DNA of 26,038 nucleotides from CAWBRT01 sp050015355 (GTDB taxonomy: Bacteria > Acidobacteriota > Terriglobia > Terriglobales > Acidobacteriaceae): NCBI GenBank assembly GCA_050015355.1, contig JBEKBO010000063.1, forward strand, positions 1-26,038. Direction: 5' to 3'. Made by a program: the position numbers and the translations under genes. The notes beneath the pieces were generated by a model that was not told the origin of the DNA, did no database searches, and was given only the letters and a program-made list of their open reading frames with translations. Positions 1 to 6,371 of this stretch are shown piece after piece; the first letter of the stretch is position 1, and each line of letters starts with the position of its first letter.

Positions 1-42
1 CCGCTCAAAGCCAGTCATCATCGCCAATGTCCTCTGCCTCAT
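1..42 (-). CDS. Transposase N-terminus, IS5-like, cut by window edge
   Basis: Reading the minus strand from an ATG at 42 gives 14 codons (MRQRTLAMMTGFER) before the window ends. This resembles, from memory, the start of IS5-group transposases, which open with a MRQ-T-A-..-FE motif followed by a KxTRR stretch. A purine-rich stretch (AGTAGG, GAGAAG) lies just upstream of the ATG. Only the first residues are visible, so no catalytic residue can be checked and the terminal inverted repeat was not located. If right, an insertion sequence borders the defence-like genes on this side. Confidence 0.4.
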   Translation of the reverse strand, partial: MRQRTLAMMTGFER

Positions 43-188
43 CTTCTCAATCCACCTACTCGCTTGCACTTTAACCCGAGTAGCTGTGGAAAGCAGAGAA
101 CTTAATCAGAGTCTCCCTAGCAGACATCCTTAGAGCGTCGAAGGACGGCAAGGCAACTGTCACGCGGAGTGCAATTTATTCCGGGATT
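43..188. other. Intergenic, probably includes an IS end
   Basis: No convincing gene. It lies between the putative transposase start and the stop codon of the RelE-like gene, so it should include one terminus of the left IS. No matching terminal repeat could be identified because the other end is outside the window. Confidence 0.3.
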
Positions 189-1133
189 TCAAACTGACCC
201 ACTATCGGAGTGGGTACTGAAATCGTGTTCAGGCCTGATCCGCTCGAACGTGACCCGCTGACGAGTGCGGCTGACGTGCGCAACCTTCCAGCCTACGGAC
301 AGCCACGCGGATGCTTGACTGTGATCTGTGGCTCTCCACCATGCGTCGTATTCGTGCGCTGATGCCGGAAGCTTTGCCCCGATAATTCGTTCTACCTCAG
401 CGAAAGCCATTTCCAGGACGGCGGTTTCCACTGGTCTCGACAACAGCAGATGAGCCAGCGGCAGGTACTTGCGCGTGCGTATCAGCGCTCCAACCATTTC
501 GAACGGCGCGGGGGCAGTGGATAACCGATAACGAATCGGCGGCTCCTCAACTCCAGCCCCGCGCCTGTCCTTCGCAATGATCTCGATGCGGCTTACGCCC
601 ACAGTCGAAACATCAGTTTGAGACGGGGCAATCTTCGTGCCGTCGACATGCATTACGAACGCACGGATTCCATGCTCTAACGCATGAAGCTCGGCGAACT
701 GCCGCAGGCTCAGTCCTCTTGTCGGAAGCCTGCCTTGACTTTGTCCATTGACGAGCACCTCGATGACTGACTCATCGGGTGATATTGCTCGCTCGACCAT
801 TCGCTGCACACTGAACAACGGTGCAGCAACAGTATCTGGTGGGGCTTCCATGCCCCACTCTGGTGTGCGCTCGGCAAACCGATATGCGTCGTCGTGATTG
901 CCGACGTACAGCAGGGCAGGAGCCGTCTCCAACTCGCGCAAAATCACTCGGTACTGCTGATCCACTCGAAAGGAAAAGAGGCTGTCGCGATGCAACGACT
1001 CGTAATTGAGGCTTGGGTGGCGCGGATCACGCCGGAGGAAATTCAAAGCCTTCGCCAGTTTGGCTGCTATGTCTTTCGGAGCGCGGGCGAGCGCCTCCAG
1101 GAATGTGTCTGTCATGATGAAGACGCTTTTCAT
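189..1133 (-). CDS. RelE/ParE-like toxin domain fused to DUF7662-like domain
   Basis: A 314-residue protein. Residues 1-90 have the layout of a RelE/ParE-like RNase fold: MKSVFIMTDTFLEAL opening, a two-helix segment, HPSLNYESL, then FRVDQQYRVIL and the ending GNHDDAYRFAER. That HDDAYRFAER ending is typical of RelE-like domains found alone or fused to larger proteins such as UvrD-type helicases. Residues about 91-220 are unassigned. Residues about 222-298 resemble DUF7662: YLPLAHLL, a helix, LPASAHEYDAWW, then QASAWLSVGWKV and VTFERI. The frame is open upstream to 1391, but that part overlaps the preceding gene; the first beta strand begins at the ATG at 1133 (ATG at 1115 is an alternative). 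It lies 89 bp after the small gene at 1223-1513 and probably shares its transcript. Toxin activity is an inference from fold; catalytic residues in this family are poorly conserved. Confidence 0.72.
   Translation of the reverse strand: MKSVFIMTDTFLEALARAPKDIAAKLAKALNFLRRDPRHPSLNYESLHRDSLFSFRVDQQYRVILRELETAPALLYVGNHDDAYRFAERTPEWGMEAPPDTVAAPLFSVQRMVERAISPDESVIEVLVNGQSQGRLPTRGLSLRQFAELHALEHGIRAFVMHVDGTKIAPSQTDVSTVGVSRIEIIAKDRRGAGVEEPPIRYRLSTAPAPFEMVGALIRTRKYLPLAHLLLSRPVETAVLEMAFAEVERIIGAKLPASAHEYDAWWRATDHSQASAWLSVGWKVAHVSRTRQRVTFERIRPEHDFSTHSDSGSV
197..215 (-). terminator. Possible weak terminator overlapping the RelE-like gene's 3' end
   Basis: A 7-bp perfect stem (ACCCACT / AGTGGGT, 5-nt loop) ends a few bases before the minus-strand stop codon at 189-191. 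Only a short T run follows, so termination would be weak. It also encodes the C-terminal Thr-His-Ser-Asp-Ser residues. Confidence 0.3.
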
Positions 1134-1222
1134 ATCGGTGACGAATGTTACTGCATTGCGAAACAGCCGTCCACGCGCTCCGTTACAGAACACCAGCACG
1201 GTCGCTGAATCTGGATATGCCC

Positions 1223-1513
1223 TTAGCTTATGCCCGTCAGGTTTTTGTTCCGGTTCAGGTCTTGGACAGCCTTCGTGCCGGGCGGCAGGATGCGGACTCT
1301 GCCCGTCTTTTCGGTGAACTCGACCTGCCGTTTCACGTGCAAGTTGCGGATCGTGCGCCTGACGTATTTCGTGTCCCCGTACTCGACCCACTCGATCAGT
1401 TCATCGACGCCCGCGTCTGGGACGGACGACGCGACTAGTAGGAGAATTTGCTCGTGCAGCTTTAACTCAGGACGCAACACGCGCTTGATGCCGTCACTAC
1501 CCGACAAAATCAC
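1223..1513 (-). CDS. Small winged-helix-like protein, possible antitoxin or regulator
   Basis: A 96-residue protein of no named family that I recognise. Its pattern suits a small winged helix: LKLHEQILLLVASS, then VDELIEWVEYGDTKYVRRTIRNLHVKRQVEF as the helix-turn-helix, and a wing at KTGRVRILPPGT. The start is uncertain: GTG at 1513 is the longest option and has no clear Shine-Dalgarno sequence; a TTG at 1507 is also possible. It lies 89 bp upstream of the RelE-like fusion in the same direction, so it may be the antitoxin or transcriptional regulator of that gene. That role is positional inference only. Confidence 0.6.
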   Translation of the reverse strand: MILSGSDGIKRVLRPELKLHEQILLLVASSVPDAGVDELIEWVEYGDTKYVRRTIRNLHVKRQVEFTEKTGRVRILPPGTKAVQDLNRNKNLTGIS

Positions 1514-1665
1514 AGGGAGCCGAATCTCGGCAGGCTTGTTCTAAAAGGGTGTGAATCCCGACATTTGCCGCGTGCGATGTGAGGTTTGCTGAAAACGGAA
1601 CATAGCAGGGCCTAACGGCAAAAGAAAACAGAAAATACAGCCGTGCTGCATATGTTGTAAGCACG

Positions 1666-2073
1666 CTACTTCCGAAAAAGACGTCCAAGACGGGCGGACA
1701 GCTTACCCGGGCAGCTGGTCTCGCACTCCCACACCGTGATCACGCGCCAGCCGGCCTGCAGCAGCTGTTCGCGAACCTTTCTATCGCGCTGGACGTTCAT
1801 GGCAAACTTATTGGACCAGAAAGCGACTCTCGATTTCGGTGTGTAGGCGAAACGGCAGTTCGCATGGCGGTGCCAGAAACAGCCGTTAACCAAAACCACG
1901 GTGTTCCAGCGGGGCAGGACGATGTCCGGTCTGCCTGGCAGATCAGCACAATGCAGTCGGAAGCGGAGGCCAAGGCGGTGCAGAAGCGAGCGCACAGCCA
2001 GCTCAGGGCGGGTATTCCGGGCAGTGATTCGAGCCATGTTCCAGCTGCGGTGCGCACGGCTGATGCGATCCAT
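1666..2073 (-). CDS. vsr: Very short patch repair endonuclease Vsr
   Basis: Vsr nicks DNA 5' of the T in T:G mismatches made by deamination of 5-methylcytosine. From the ATG at 2073 the protein is 135 residues, close to E. coli Vsr over the catalytic core. Matching landmarks are the N-terminal RSWNMARI, ARNTRPE, LPGRPDIVLP with the metal-binding Asp50, the NGCFWHRHANC block at 64-73, FWSNKFAMNVQRDRK at 86-99, and LLQAGWRVITVWECE at 104-118. The ATG shares its A with the TGA stop of the upstream methyltransferase remnant (TGATG), the coupling expected of a dcm-vsr pair; a GTG one codon earlier is also possible. Its partner methyltransferase is now only a remnant, so it may be orphaned unless another 5mC methyltransferase exists elsewhere. 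Confidence 0.93.
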   Translation of the reverse strand: MDRISRAHRSWNMARITARNTRPELAVRSLLHRLGLRFRLHCADLPGRPDIVLPRWNTVVLVNGCFWHRHANCRFAYTPKSRVAFWSNKFAMNVQRDRKVREQLLQAGWRVITVWECETSCPGKLSARLGRLFRK

Positions 2074-2240
2074 CACTCGACCCCGCTCAGAATTTCACTG
2101 ACAGTGCCGGCGAGCTGCCGCGCCAGCAGCGGTGGTACAGCGTTTCCGACTTGCCGGTACTGGGACGTACGTGTGCCGGCAAAGAAGTAGTTGTCCGGGA
2201 AAGTCTGCAGCCGCGCCGCTTCGCGGACGGTACCGTAATG
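2073..2240 (-). pseudogene. 3' remnant of a DNA cytosine-5 methyltransferase
   Basis: In the minus-strand frame ending at TGA 2075-2073, about 55 codons read as the C-terminus of a C5-cytosine methyltransferase. Motif IX (REAARLQTFPD) and motif X (QYRQVGNAVPPLLARQLA) are both intact. An in-frame TAA at 2243-2241 lies directly upstream, and no catalytic PCQ motif, AdoMet site or other motif is visible anywhere upstream. The rest has been deleted and replaced by the divergent restriction gene. The break lies roughly between 2228 and 2245, near a GGTACC sequence. The stop codon still overlaps the vsr start. Confidence 0.88.
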
Positions 2241-2350
2241 TTAATAACCCGAAAGACCCTGCAGACCAATTCGGCAGGTTTTTTAGATTTGCTGACGGAA
2301 AATCTATCAACAATGCTGCCGGGTTTCGCCCAAAAAGCAAGAAGGGCGAG

Positions 2351-3445
2351 ATGACAGAAATAACGAAGTGTGCGTTTTGCCTGTTGGTGACGACATTCGG
2401 GAAGGTTGAATGGCCCGACCACCTAGATCGCGAACAAGGCATATTCACTTACTACGGAGACAATCGTCGCCCCGGCAGGTCCCTGCACGACACGCCTGTT
2501 GGAGGCAACCAACTTTTGCAGCATGTCTTTTCCTTGCTTCACACAGGTAAGCGTAACGAGATTCCTCCATTCTTGTGCTTTGAAAAGTACATCGGTGATG
2601 AAGGTACATTTATGCGGTTTCTCGGACTTGCTGTTCCTGGGGCGGACAAATTTTCGTCGCTGCAGGACCTTGTGGCAGTGTGGCGTGTAAAGGACAATAA
2701 CCGTTTCCAGAATTATCGCGCCGTTTTCACTATTTTGCGCCAAGAATCCATCTCTCACGCATGGCTTGAGGATCTTGTTTCTAACATGGTTAGCACGGAC
2801 TCGAAGCATTGTCCTACTTTATGGTCCGACTGGGTACGGAAGGGAACTTATGACGCACTCACCTGCGAGCGACAGGAACGTCCACGTACGAAGGCCGAGC
2901 AACTCCCGCATTCTGAAGAGGAGTGGAGCGTCCTTGAGACTGTTAGAACTGGATTGACGGACAGAGAATTCGAGTTTTTGACAGCCGAGTTAGTCCGAAT
3001 CATGGATGACAGGTTTACGAGTTTGGAGGTCACGCCAGCCGTTCGAGATCACGGACGGGATGTTGTTGGCAGGTATCGAGTCGGCCACGATACCCATCAT
3101 GTATCTCTGGACGTTTACGTAGAGGCAAAGCACTGGAAATGTGATCAATCTGTAGGGGTAAGACCTATGTCACGGCTACTGTCTCGCATCAAGCACCGCG
3201 ACCTAGGCGTGTTCGTCACCACGTCATTTTTTGATATTCAGGTGCAAAACGAGCTTATTGAGGATCGACACCCGGTGCTGTTGATCGCGGGTGGGGATAT
3301 AGCGAGGCTGCTTATCAGAGCTGAACTTGGCACGTCGGAAGGTGAAGTACGGCTTTCTGGCTGGTTAGACAAGATACGCAGTAGGGCGGGCCTTCAACAA
3401 GACAAGGCTGTAGCTGCCGCTGGTGCGACTGGAGCTGGGAAATAA
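2351..3445 (+). CDS. AspBHI-like modification-dependent restriction endonuclease
   Basis: A 364-residue protein from the ATG at 2351 (weak GGGCGAG ribosome-binding site). Residues about 1-165 match the N-terminal recognition domain of AspBHI-type enzymes, which bind 5-methylcytosine: LLVTTFGKVEWPDHLDRE, GIFTYYGDNRRPG, LHDTPVGGNQLL and IPPFLCFEKY. Residues about 200-325 are an Mrr-type PD-(D/E)XK nuclease: GLTDREFEFLTAEL, VRDHGRDVVGRY with Asp237, VYVEAKHWK with Glu258 and Lys260, and SRIKHRDLGVFVTTSFF. So recognition and cleavage domains are both present. The frame stays open upstream to a GTG at 2132, and the part from about 2249 (NPKDPADQFGRFFRF, INNAAGFRPKS) looks protein-like, so the native start may have been lost or frameshifted. 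It abuts, in the opposite direction, the remnant of a 5mC methyltransferase. The function is confident; the exact 5' end is not. Confidence 0.85.
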   Translation: MTEITKCAFCLLVTTFGKVEWPDHLDREQGIFTYYGDNRRPGRSLHDTPVGGNQLLQHVFSLLHTGKRNEIPPFLCFEKYIGDEGTFMRFLGLAVPGADKFSSLQDLVAVWRVKDNNRFQNYRAVFTILRQESISHAWLEDLVSNMVSTDSKHCPTLWSDWVRKGTYDALTCERQERPRTKAEQLPHSEEEWSVLETVRTGLTDREFEFLTAELVRIMDDRFTSLEVTPAVRDHGRDVVGRYRVGHDTHHVSLDVYVEAKHWKCDQSVGVRPMSRLLSRIKHRDLGVFVTTSFFDIQVQNELIEDRHPVLLIAGGDIARLLIRAELGTSEGEVRLSGWLDKIRSRAGLQQDKAVAAAGATGAGK

Positions 3446-3823
3446 GAATCGGGTCATGACTTACAGGAAAGCGGAGCTGGTATTTACCTGATAGACGAAT
3501 CGTATTAGTCTCCCGGTCTCCCGATTAGTCTCCCGAAACTGCCGAATGACGTAACATCAGGTCATTTCGGAACGTTCAGGATGACTGTAAGTTGTTGATA
3601 TTGCGTTGGGTAACGTGGGGCAGGAAAATTTCAAGACCGCCTGTTTCAACCGCTCACACCTTTGCCATAGGGTGGTGGGACGCCCGCAGGATTTTGCTGG
3701 AGTCCCTTAATCGTTTTCCAATGCGCTCTATCCGCGCTCTGTTTGTTGGATTATCACTGCTTTTTGTGGTCTTAGGTGTCATCCGCTGACCTAGACCGGA
3801 CGCGAGAGAAGGTGCAAAACCCA
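3446..3823. other. Gene-poor stretch between restriction gene and integrase
   Basis: No confident gene. It holds three copies of GTCTCCCG (see the repeat at 3504-3535), a 12-bp direct repeat CGCGCTCTGTTT at 3733-3744 recurring at 3855-3866, and a 22-codon frame at 3721-3789 encoding a hydrophobic peptide (discussed under findings). No tRNA that could act as an attachment site is visible. Confidence 0.5.
3504..3535. repeat. Short direct repeats, ATTAGTCTCCCG type
   Basis: ATTAGTCTCCCG at 3504-3515 and again at 3524-3535, with a partial copy GTCTCCCG at 3516-3523 between them. It lies downstream of the restriction gene and could be a protein-binding array or replication-slippage product. Nothing shows a function. 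Confidence 0.5.
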
Positions 3824-3849
3824 CACGGAACTCTGTTCTCCGTTCCGTG
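3824..3849 (-). terminator. Terminator-like hairpin after the integrase gene
   Basis: A perfect 8-bp inverted repeat (CACGGAAC / GTTCCGTG, 10-nt loop) lies 15 bp past the integrase stop codon. On the minus strand it is followed by TGGGTTTTG, a short T run. This suits a modest rho-independent terminator. Confidence 0.5.
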
Positions 3850-3864
3850 CCATTCGCGCTCTGT

Positions 3865-4983
3865 TTACGCCTTCCATGTCGCGCTAACCAGTGAATCCAG
3901 CCGATCTTGTCGCCCCTTAATCCATCGCGCATAGTGGCGCTCTGTTGTTGTGACGCTCCTATGTCCGAGCAGTTTTGAAACGTGCTCAAGTGGCATGCCC
4001 TTTTGCAGCATGTCCACGGCATACGTAGCGCGGAGCCGGTGGCTTACCATGTGATTGTGCCCATCACTGGACACACCCGCATCCTTAAACACTTTCGCGA
4101 TCTGCTCGCCCATGTAACCGGCGTGCCTATATTCGGATGAGTCCGCCGTCTGCCGATTCCAGAAAACGTATACGGGGCTGCCGTTGAGCACTTTAAGCAA
4201 TTCTTCCGCCAGTTCCTTCTTGATCGGAATGTATAGGGGCTCCCCGGTCTTCGTGCGTTCGCGGATGATTTTGTACATGTCTTTTTCTTTGTCAAAGCAC
4301 AAGTCCGTGCGCTTCAGCGTGGACGCATCACGCACAGCTAAGCCGCTCCAGCGCATCAGCTCAATTAGTGTTCGCGTCTTGCCTGTGGCGGCCTTGAGAA
4401 TTTCTTCGTATTCGGCGTCCGTTAGCGGCTCTGTGTCGGGCTCGTTGATTTTGATTTGCGAGAGTTTGGGTATGCGCTCAATCCATGCGGCGTTGTAGCA
4501 AAACCGGAGGAAGTGGTTTAAGTGCTTCTGGACTACGGCCCGGCTATATGACGATTTATAAACGGGCGTCCATGTGGCGCGGAGTGCAATCAGGTTGTCG
4601 ATTGTGAGCGCCCGCTTAACAGTCATCAGCCCGCGCCGCTCCGAGAATTCGCAGAGCCGCCGTAGCTCGCGCCGATACATCGAAAGCACTTTCGGCTTGA
4701 TACCCTGTGCTTCTTTGTTGGACTCAAATATGGAGATTGCTTCGGAGAGCAGCAAGCCTTCCTGTTTCGGCTCGGGGTCACGGCCCGCTAGCTGGTCCTC
4801 TAGCTCGCGTTTTTTCTCTTCTGCCCCAACCCATGAGCGCGAGCGGGCCGCCTTGCGGAACTGCTTGCCGTTTTGACTCCAGCGGAGGTGCTTGCGGCAG
4901 TTACAGCGCTTGCAAAATTCATCCCCGGCGTACTTGCAGTCCTTATTATGTCGGACGAAAATCGTAATGAGTGGCGCTTCCAT
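3865..4983 (-). CDS. Tyrosine recombinase / phage-type integrase
   Basis: A complete 372-residue tyrosine integrase that would catalyse site-specific integration or excision of the island. The N-terminus has a Cys cluster (Cys16, 24, 27, 29) that may bind zinc, then an arm-binding-like SRSW region. A SAM-like core-binding domain spans about 78-170. The catalytic domain keeps all expected residues: Arg218 (GLAVRDAS), Lys245 (ERTKTGEP), His315 and Arg318 (SHRLRAT), His341 (LLGHRSV) and nucleophile Tyr351 (ERHYARW). An AAAGGA ribosome-binding site lies about 10 nt before the ATG at 4983. It transcribes away from the HD gene and towards the restriction genes; an 11-bp tandem repeat lies just upstream. 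Nothing looks truncated, so it may be active. Confidence 0.93.
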   Translation of the reverse strand: MEAPLITIFVRHNKDCKYAGDEFCKRCNCRKHLRWSQNGKQFRKAARSRSWVGAEEKKRELEDQLAGRDPEPKQEGLLLSEAISIFESNKEAQGIKPKVLSMYRRELRRLCEFSERRGLMTVKRALTIDNLIALRATWTPVYKSSYSRAVVQKHLNHFLRFCYNAAWIERIPKLSQIKINEPDTEPLTDAEYEEILKAATGKTRTLIELMRWSGLAVRDASTLKRTDLCFDKEKDMYKIIRERTKTGEPLYIPIKKELAEELLKVLNGSPVYVFWNRQTADSSEYRHAGYMGEQIAKVFKDAGVSSDGHNHMVSHRLRATYAVDMLQKGMPLEHVSKLLGHRSVTTTERHYARWIKGRQDRLDSLVSATWKA

Positions 4984-5012
4984 GAGTGGCCGTCCTTTTC
5001 AGCAATTCACGG

Positions 5013-5034
5013 TAGCACAAAACTAGCACAAAAC
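5013..5034. repeat. 11-bp perfect tandem repeat upstream of integrase
   Basis: TAGCACAAAAC occurs twice head-to-tail at 5013-5023 and 5024-5034, between the integrase ribosome-binding site and the HD-domain gene. An 11-bp period puts both copies on the same DNA face. It is a candidate integrase arm-type or regulator-binding site at the island's right border. Confidence 0.6.
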
Positions 5035-5065
5035 TCTAACAATATTTTGTAAGTGATTGATAAAT

Positions 5066-5626
5066 ATGACACGAAAAGACGCTTGGGAATTGCTAACTGA
5101 GTTCACCCAGTCTGAAAGTTTGCGGAAACATGCATTGGCGGTCGAGAGCTGCATGCGCGCCTATGCCCGCAAGTTTGGCGAAAACGAAGAGACATGGGCC
5201 ATCACGGGGCTGCTCCACGACTTCGACTACGAACGGCACCCGACCCCGGAAGAGCACCCGTTTGTGGGCGAAAAAATTCTGGCCGAACGCGGCTACCCGG
5301 AGGAGATCCGCCGCGCCATTCTCTCCCATGCGCAGTACAGCGGCGTGCCGCGGCAGTCGAAGATGGAAAAGACGCTGTTTGCCTGCGATGAACTGGCAGG
5401 CTTTATAACCGCCTGCGCCATGGTTAAGCCGAGCAAGTCGCTAGCCGAAGTCGAAGCCAAGAGTGTAAGGAAGAAGATGAAGGACAAGGCCTTTGCGCGC
5501 GCCGTCAGCCGCAGCGACATTACAGAGGGCGCCGCCGAGCTGGGCATCGAGCTCGAGGAGCACATCGCCTTTTGCGTTGACGCCATGCGAAGCGTGGCCG
5601 GCGAACTTGGCCTGGCTGGCTCATAG
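5066..5626 (+). CDS. HD-domain phosphohydrolase family protein
   Basis: A 186-residue HD-superfamily protein, a metal-dependent phosphohydrolase fold of unknown substrate. The metal ligand pattern is complete: His22 (LRKHALAVE), His51-Asp52 (GLLHDFDYE), His88 (ILSHAQ) and Asp108 (FACDELAG). The usual HDFDYERHPTPEEHP block follows the HD pair. The ATG at 5066 is chosen because it begins the conserved part; a TTG at 5057 is in frame. No good Shine-Dalgarno sequence is visible. The 5' flank is the integrase promoter region, so the native upstream sequence was probably displaced by island integration. A palindromic hairpin follows the stop codon. Confidence 0.88.
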   Translation: MTRKDAWELLTEFTQSESLRKHALAVESCMRAYARKFGENEETWAITGLLHDFDYERHPTPEEHPFVGEKILAERGYPEEIRRAILSHAQYSGVPRQSKMEKTLFACDELAGFITACAMVKPSKSLAEVEAKSVRKKMKDKAFARAVSRSDITEGAAELGIELEEHIAFCVDAMRSVAGELGLAGS

Positions 5627-5638
5627 GATAGTTCCACC

Positions 5639-5667
5639 CCGACACGCGCAACCACGGCGCGTGTCGG
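5639..5667. repeat. 29-nt hairpin repeat, copy A (possible terminator)
   Basis: A perfect 11-bp stem (CCGACACGCGC / GCGCGTGTCGG) with a 7-nt loop, 12 bp after the HD gene. No T run follows. A second copy with 25 of 29 identical bases is at 7558-7586, so this is a dispersed repeat rather than only a local terminator. Confidence 0.7.
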
Positions 5668-5689
5668 AGACCCCAGCGGGAGGCATTCG

Positions 5690-6238
5690 GTGAACTCGTC
5701 GAGCGTAAGCATTCGTGCCAGCGAAGACCGCGACGTGCCCGCGATCACTGCCATCTACCACCATCACGTACTGCATTCGCCGGCGACATTCGAATTGGAG
5801 CCTCCCGGCGTCGAAGAGATGATGGCTCGGCGCACACGCCTTTTGGAGAAAGGATTTCCCTACCTGGTGGCGGAGCGGGATGGTGAGGTGATTGGTTATG
5901 CCTACGCAGGGCCTTACCGGACCCGGCCTGCCTACCGGTTTACGGTGGAGAACTCGGTTTACGTTCGTCCCGGCAACCTTAGGCAAGGAGTCGGTCAATT
6001 GCTGATGGCGGCATTGCTTGCCGAATGCGCACAAAGGGGATTCCGCCAGGTAATTGCCGTGATTGGCGATTCCGCCAACCAGGCTTCCATACGCTTGCAC
6101 GAGAGACTTGGCTTTTCTCTGGTGGGCATTCTCCGGAGCGTTGGGTTCAAGTTCGACTGCTGGTACGACAGCGTCCTGATGCAACGGAAACTCGACGGAG
6201 ACGATCGGCAGGTTTTGTGCAGGACAAACCCACAATAA
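5690..6238 (+). CDS. GNAT N-acetyltransferase, phosphinothricin/MSX type
   Basis: A 182-residue GNAT enzyme, probably transferring acetyl from acetyl-CoA to the amino group of methionine sulfoximine, phosphinothricin or a related amino acid. The type is recognised by IRASEDRDVPAITAIYHHHV, TFELEPPGVEEMMAR, GYAYAGPYRTRPAYRFTVENSVYV, the acetyl-CoA loop RQGVGQ at 98-103, and GDSANQASIRLHERLGF at 127-143. The GTG start at 5690 follows a GGGAGG ribosome-binding site. The usual length of this family is 160-185. Substrate is inferred from family only; many relatives are general amino-acid detoxifiers. The last ~14 residues, after KLDGDD, look unconserved. Confidence 0.9.
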   Translation: MNSSSVSIRASEDRDVPAITAIYHHHVLHSPATFELEPPGVEEMMARRTRLLEKGFPYLVAERDGEVIGYAYAGPYRTRPAYRFTVENSVYVRPGNLRQGVGQLLMAALLAECAQRGFRQVIAVIGDSANQASIRLHERLGFSLVGILRSVGFKFDCWYDSVLMQRKLDGDDRQVLCRTNPQ

Positions 6239-6371
6239 CCCGCACTGGCGCACGGCGTGTGCTGGGAACGGCGAGGACGTTTCGTTCTTCGTGCTTGACT
6301 TTCGTGCCATGAGAAATTCAAATTCACGCGACATCCGGTGTTCATCTGGTCGTAACGGCAAGGAGATAAAA

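Noticed and set aside
1497..1688. 63-residue minus-strand frame between vsr and the wHTH gene
   Set aside because: Overlaps both neighbours' ends, lacks a ribosome-binding site and has no family-like pattern.
2095..2448. Long minus-strand frames antisense to the start of the AspBHI-like gene
   Set aside because: They lie in other frames over the methyltransferase remnant and the nuclease 5' end; the protein sequences have no recognisable features, while a different frame there gives clear methyltransferase motifs.
3504..3535. GTCTCCCG repeats as a CRISPR array
   Set aside because: Only three very short copies, no regular spacers and no cas genes in the window.
3592..3789. 65-residue plus-strand frame in the gap before the integrase
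   Set aside because: Starts at a TTG without a ribosome-binding site and the N-terminal half looks random; only the terminal 22-residue hydrophobic part was kept as a weak finding.
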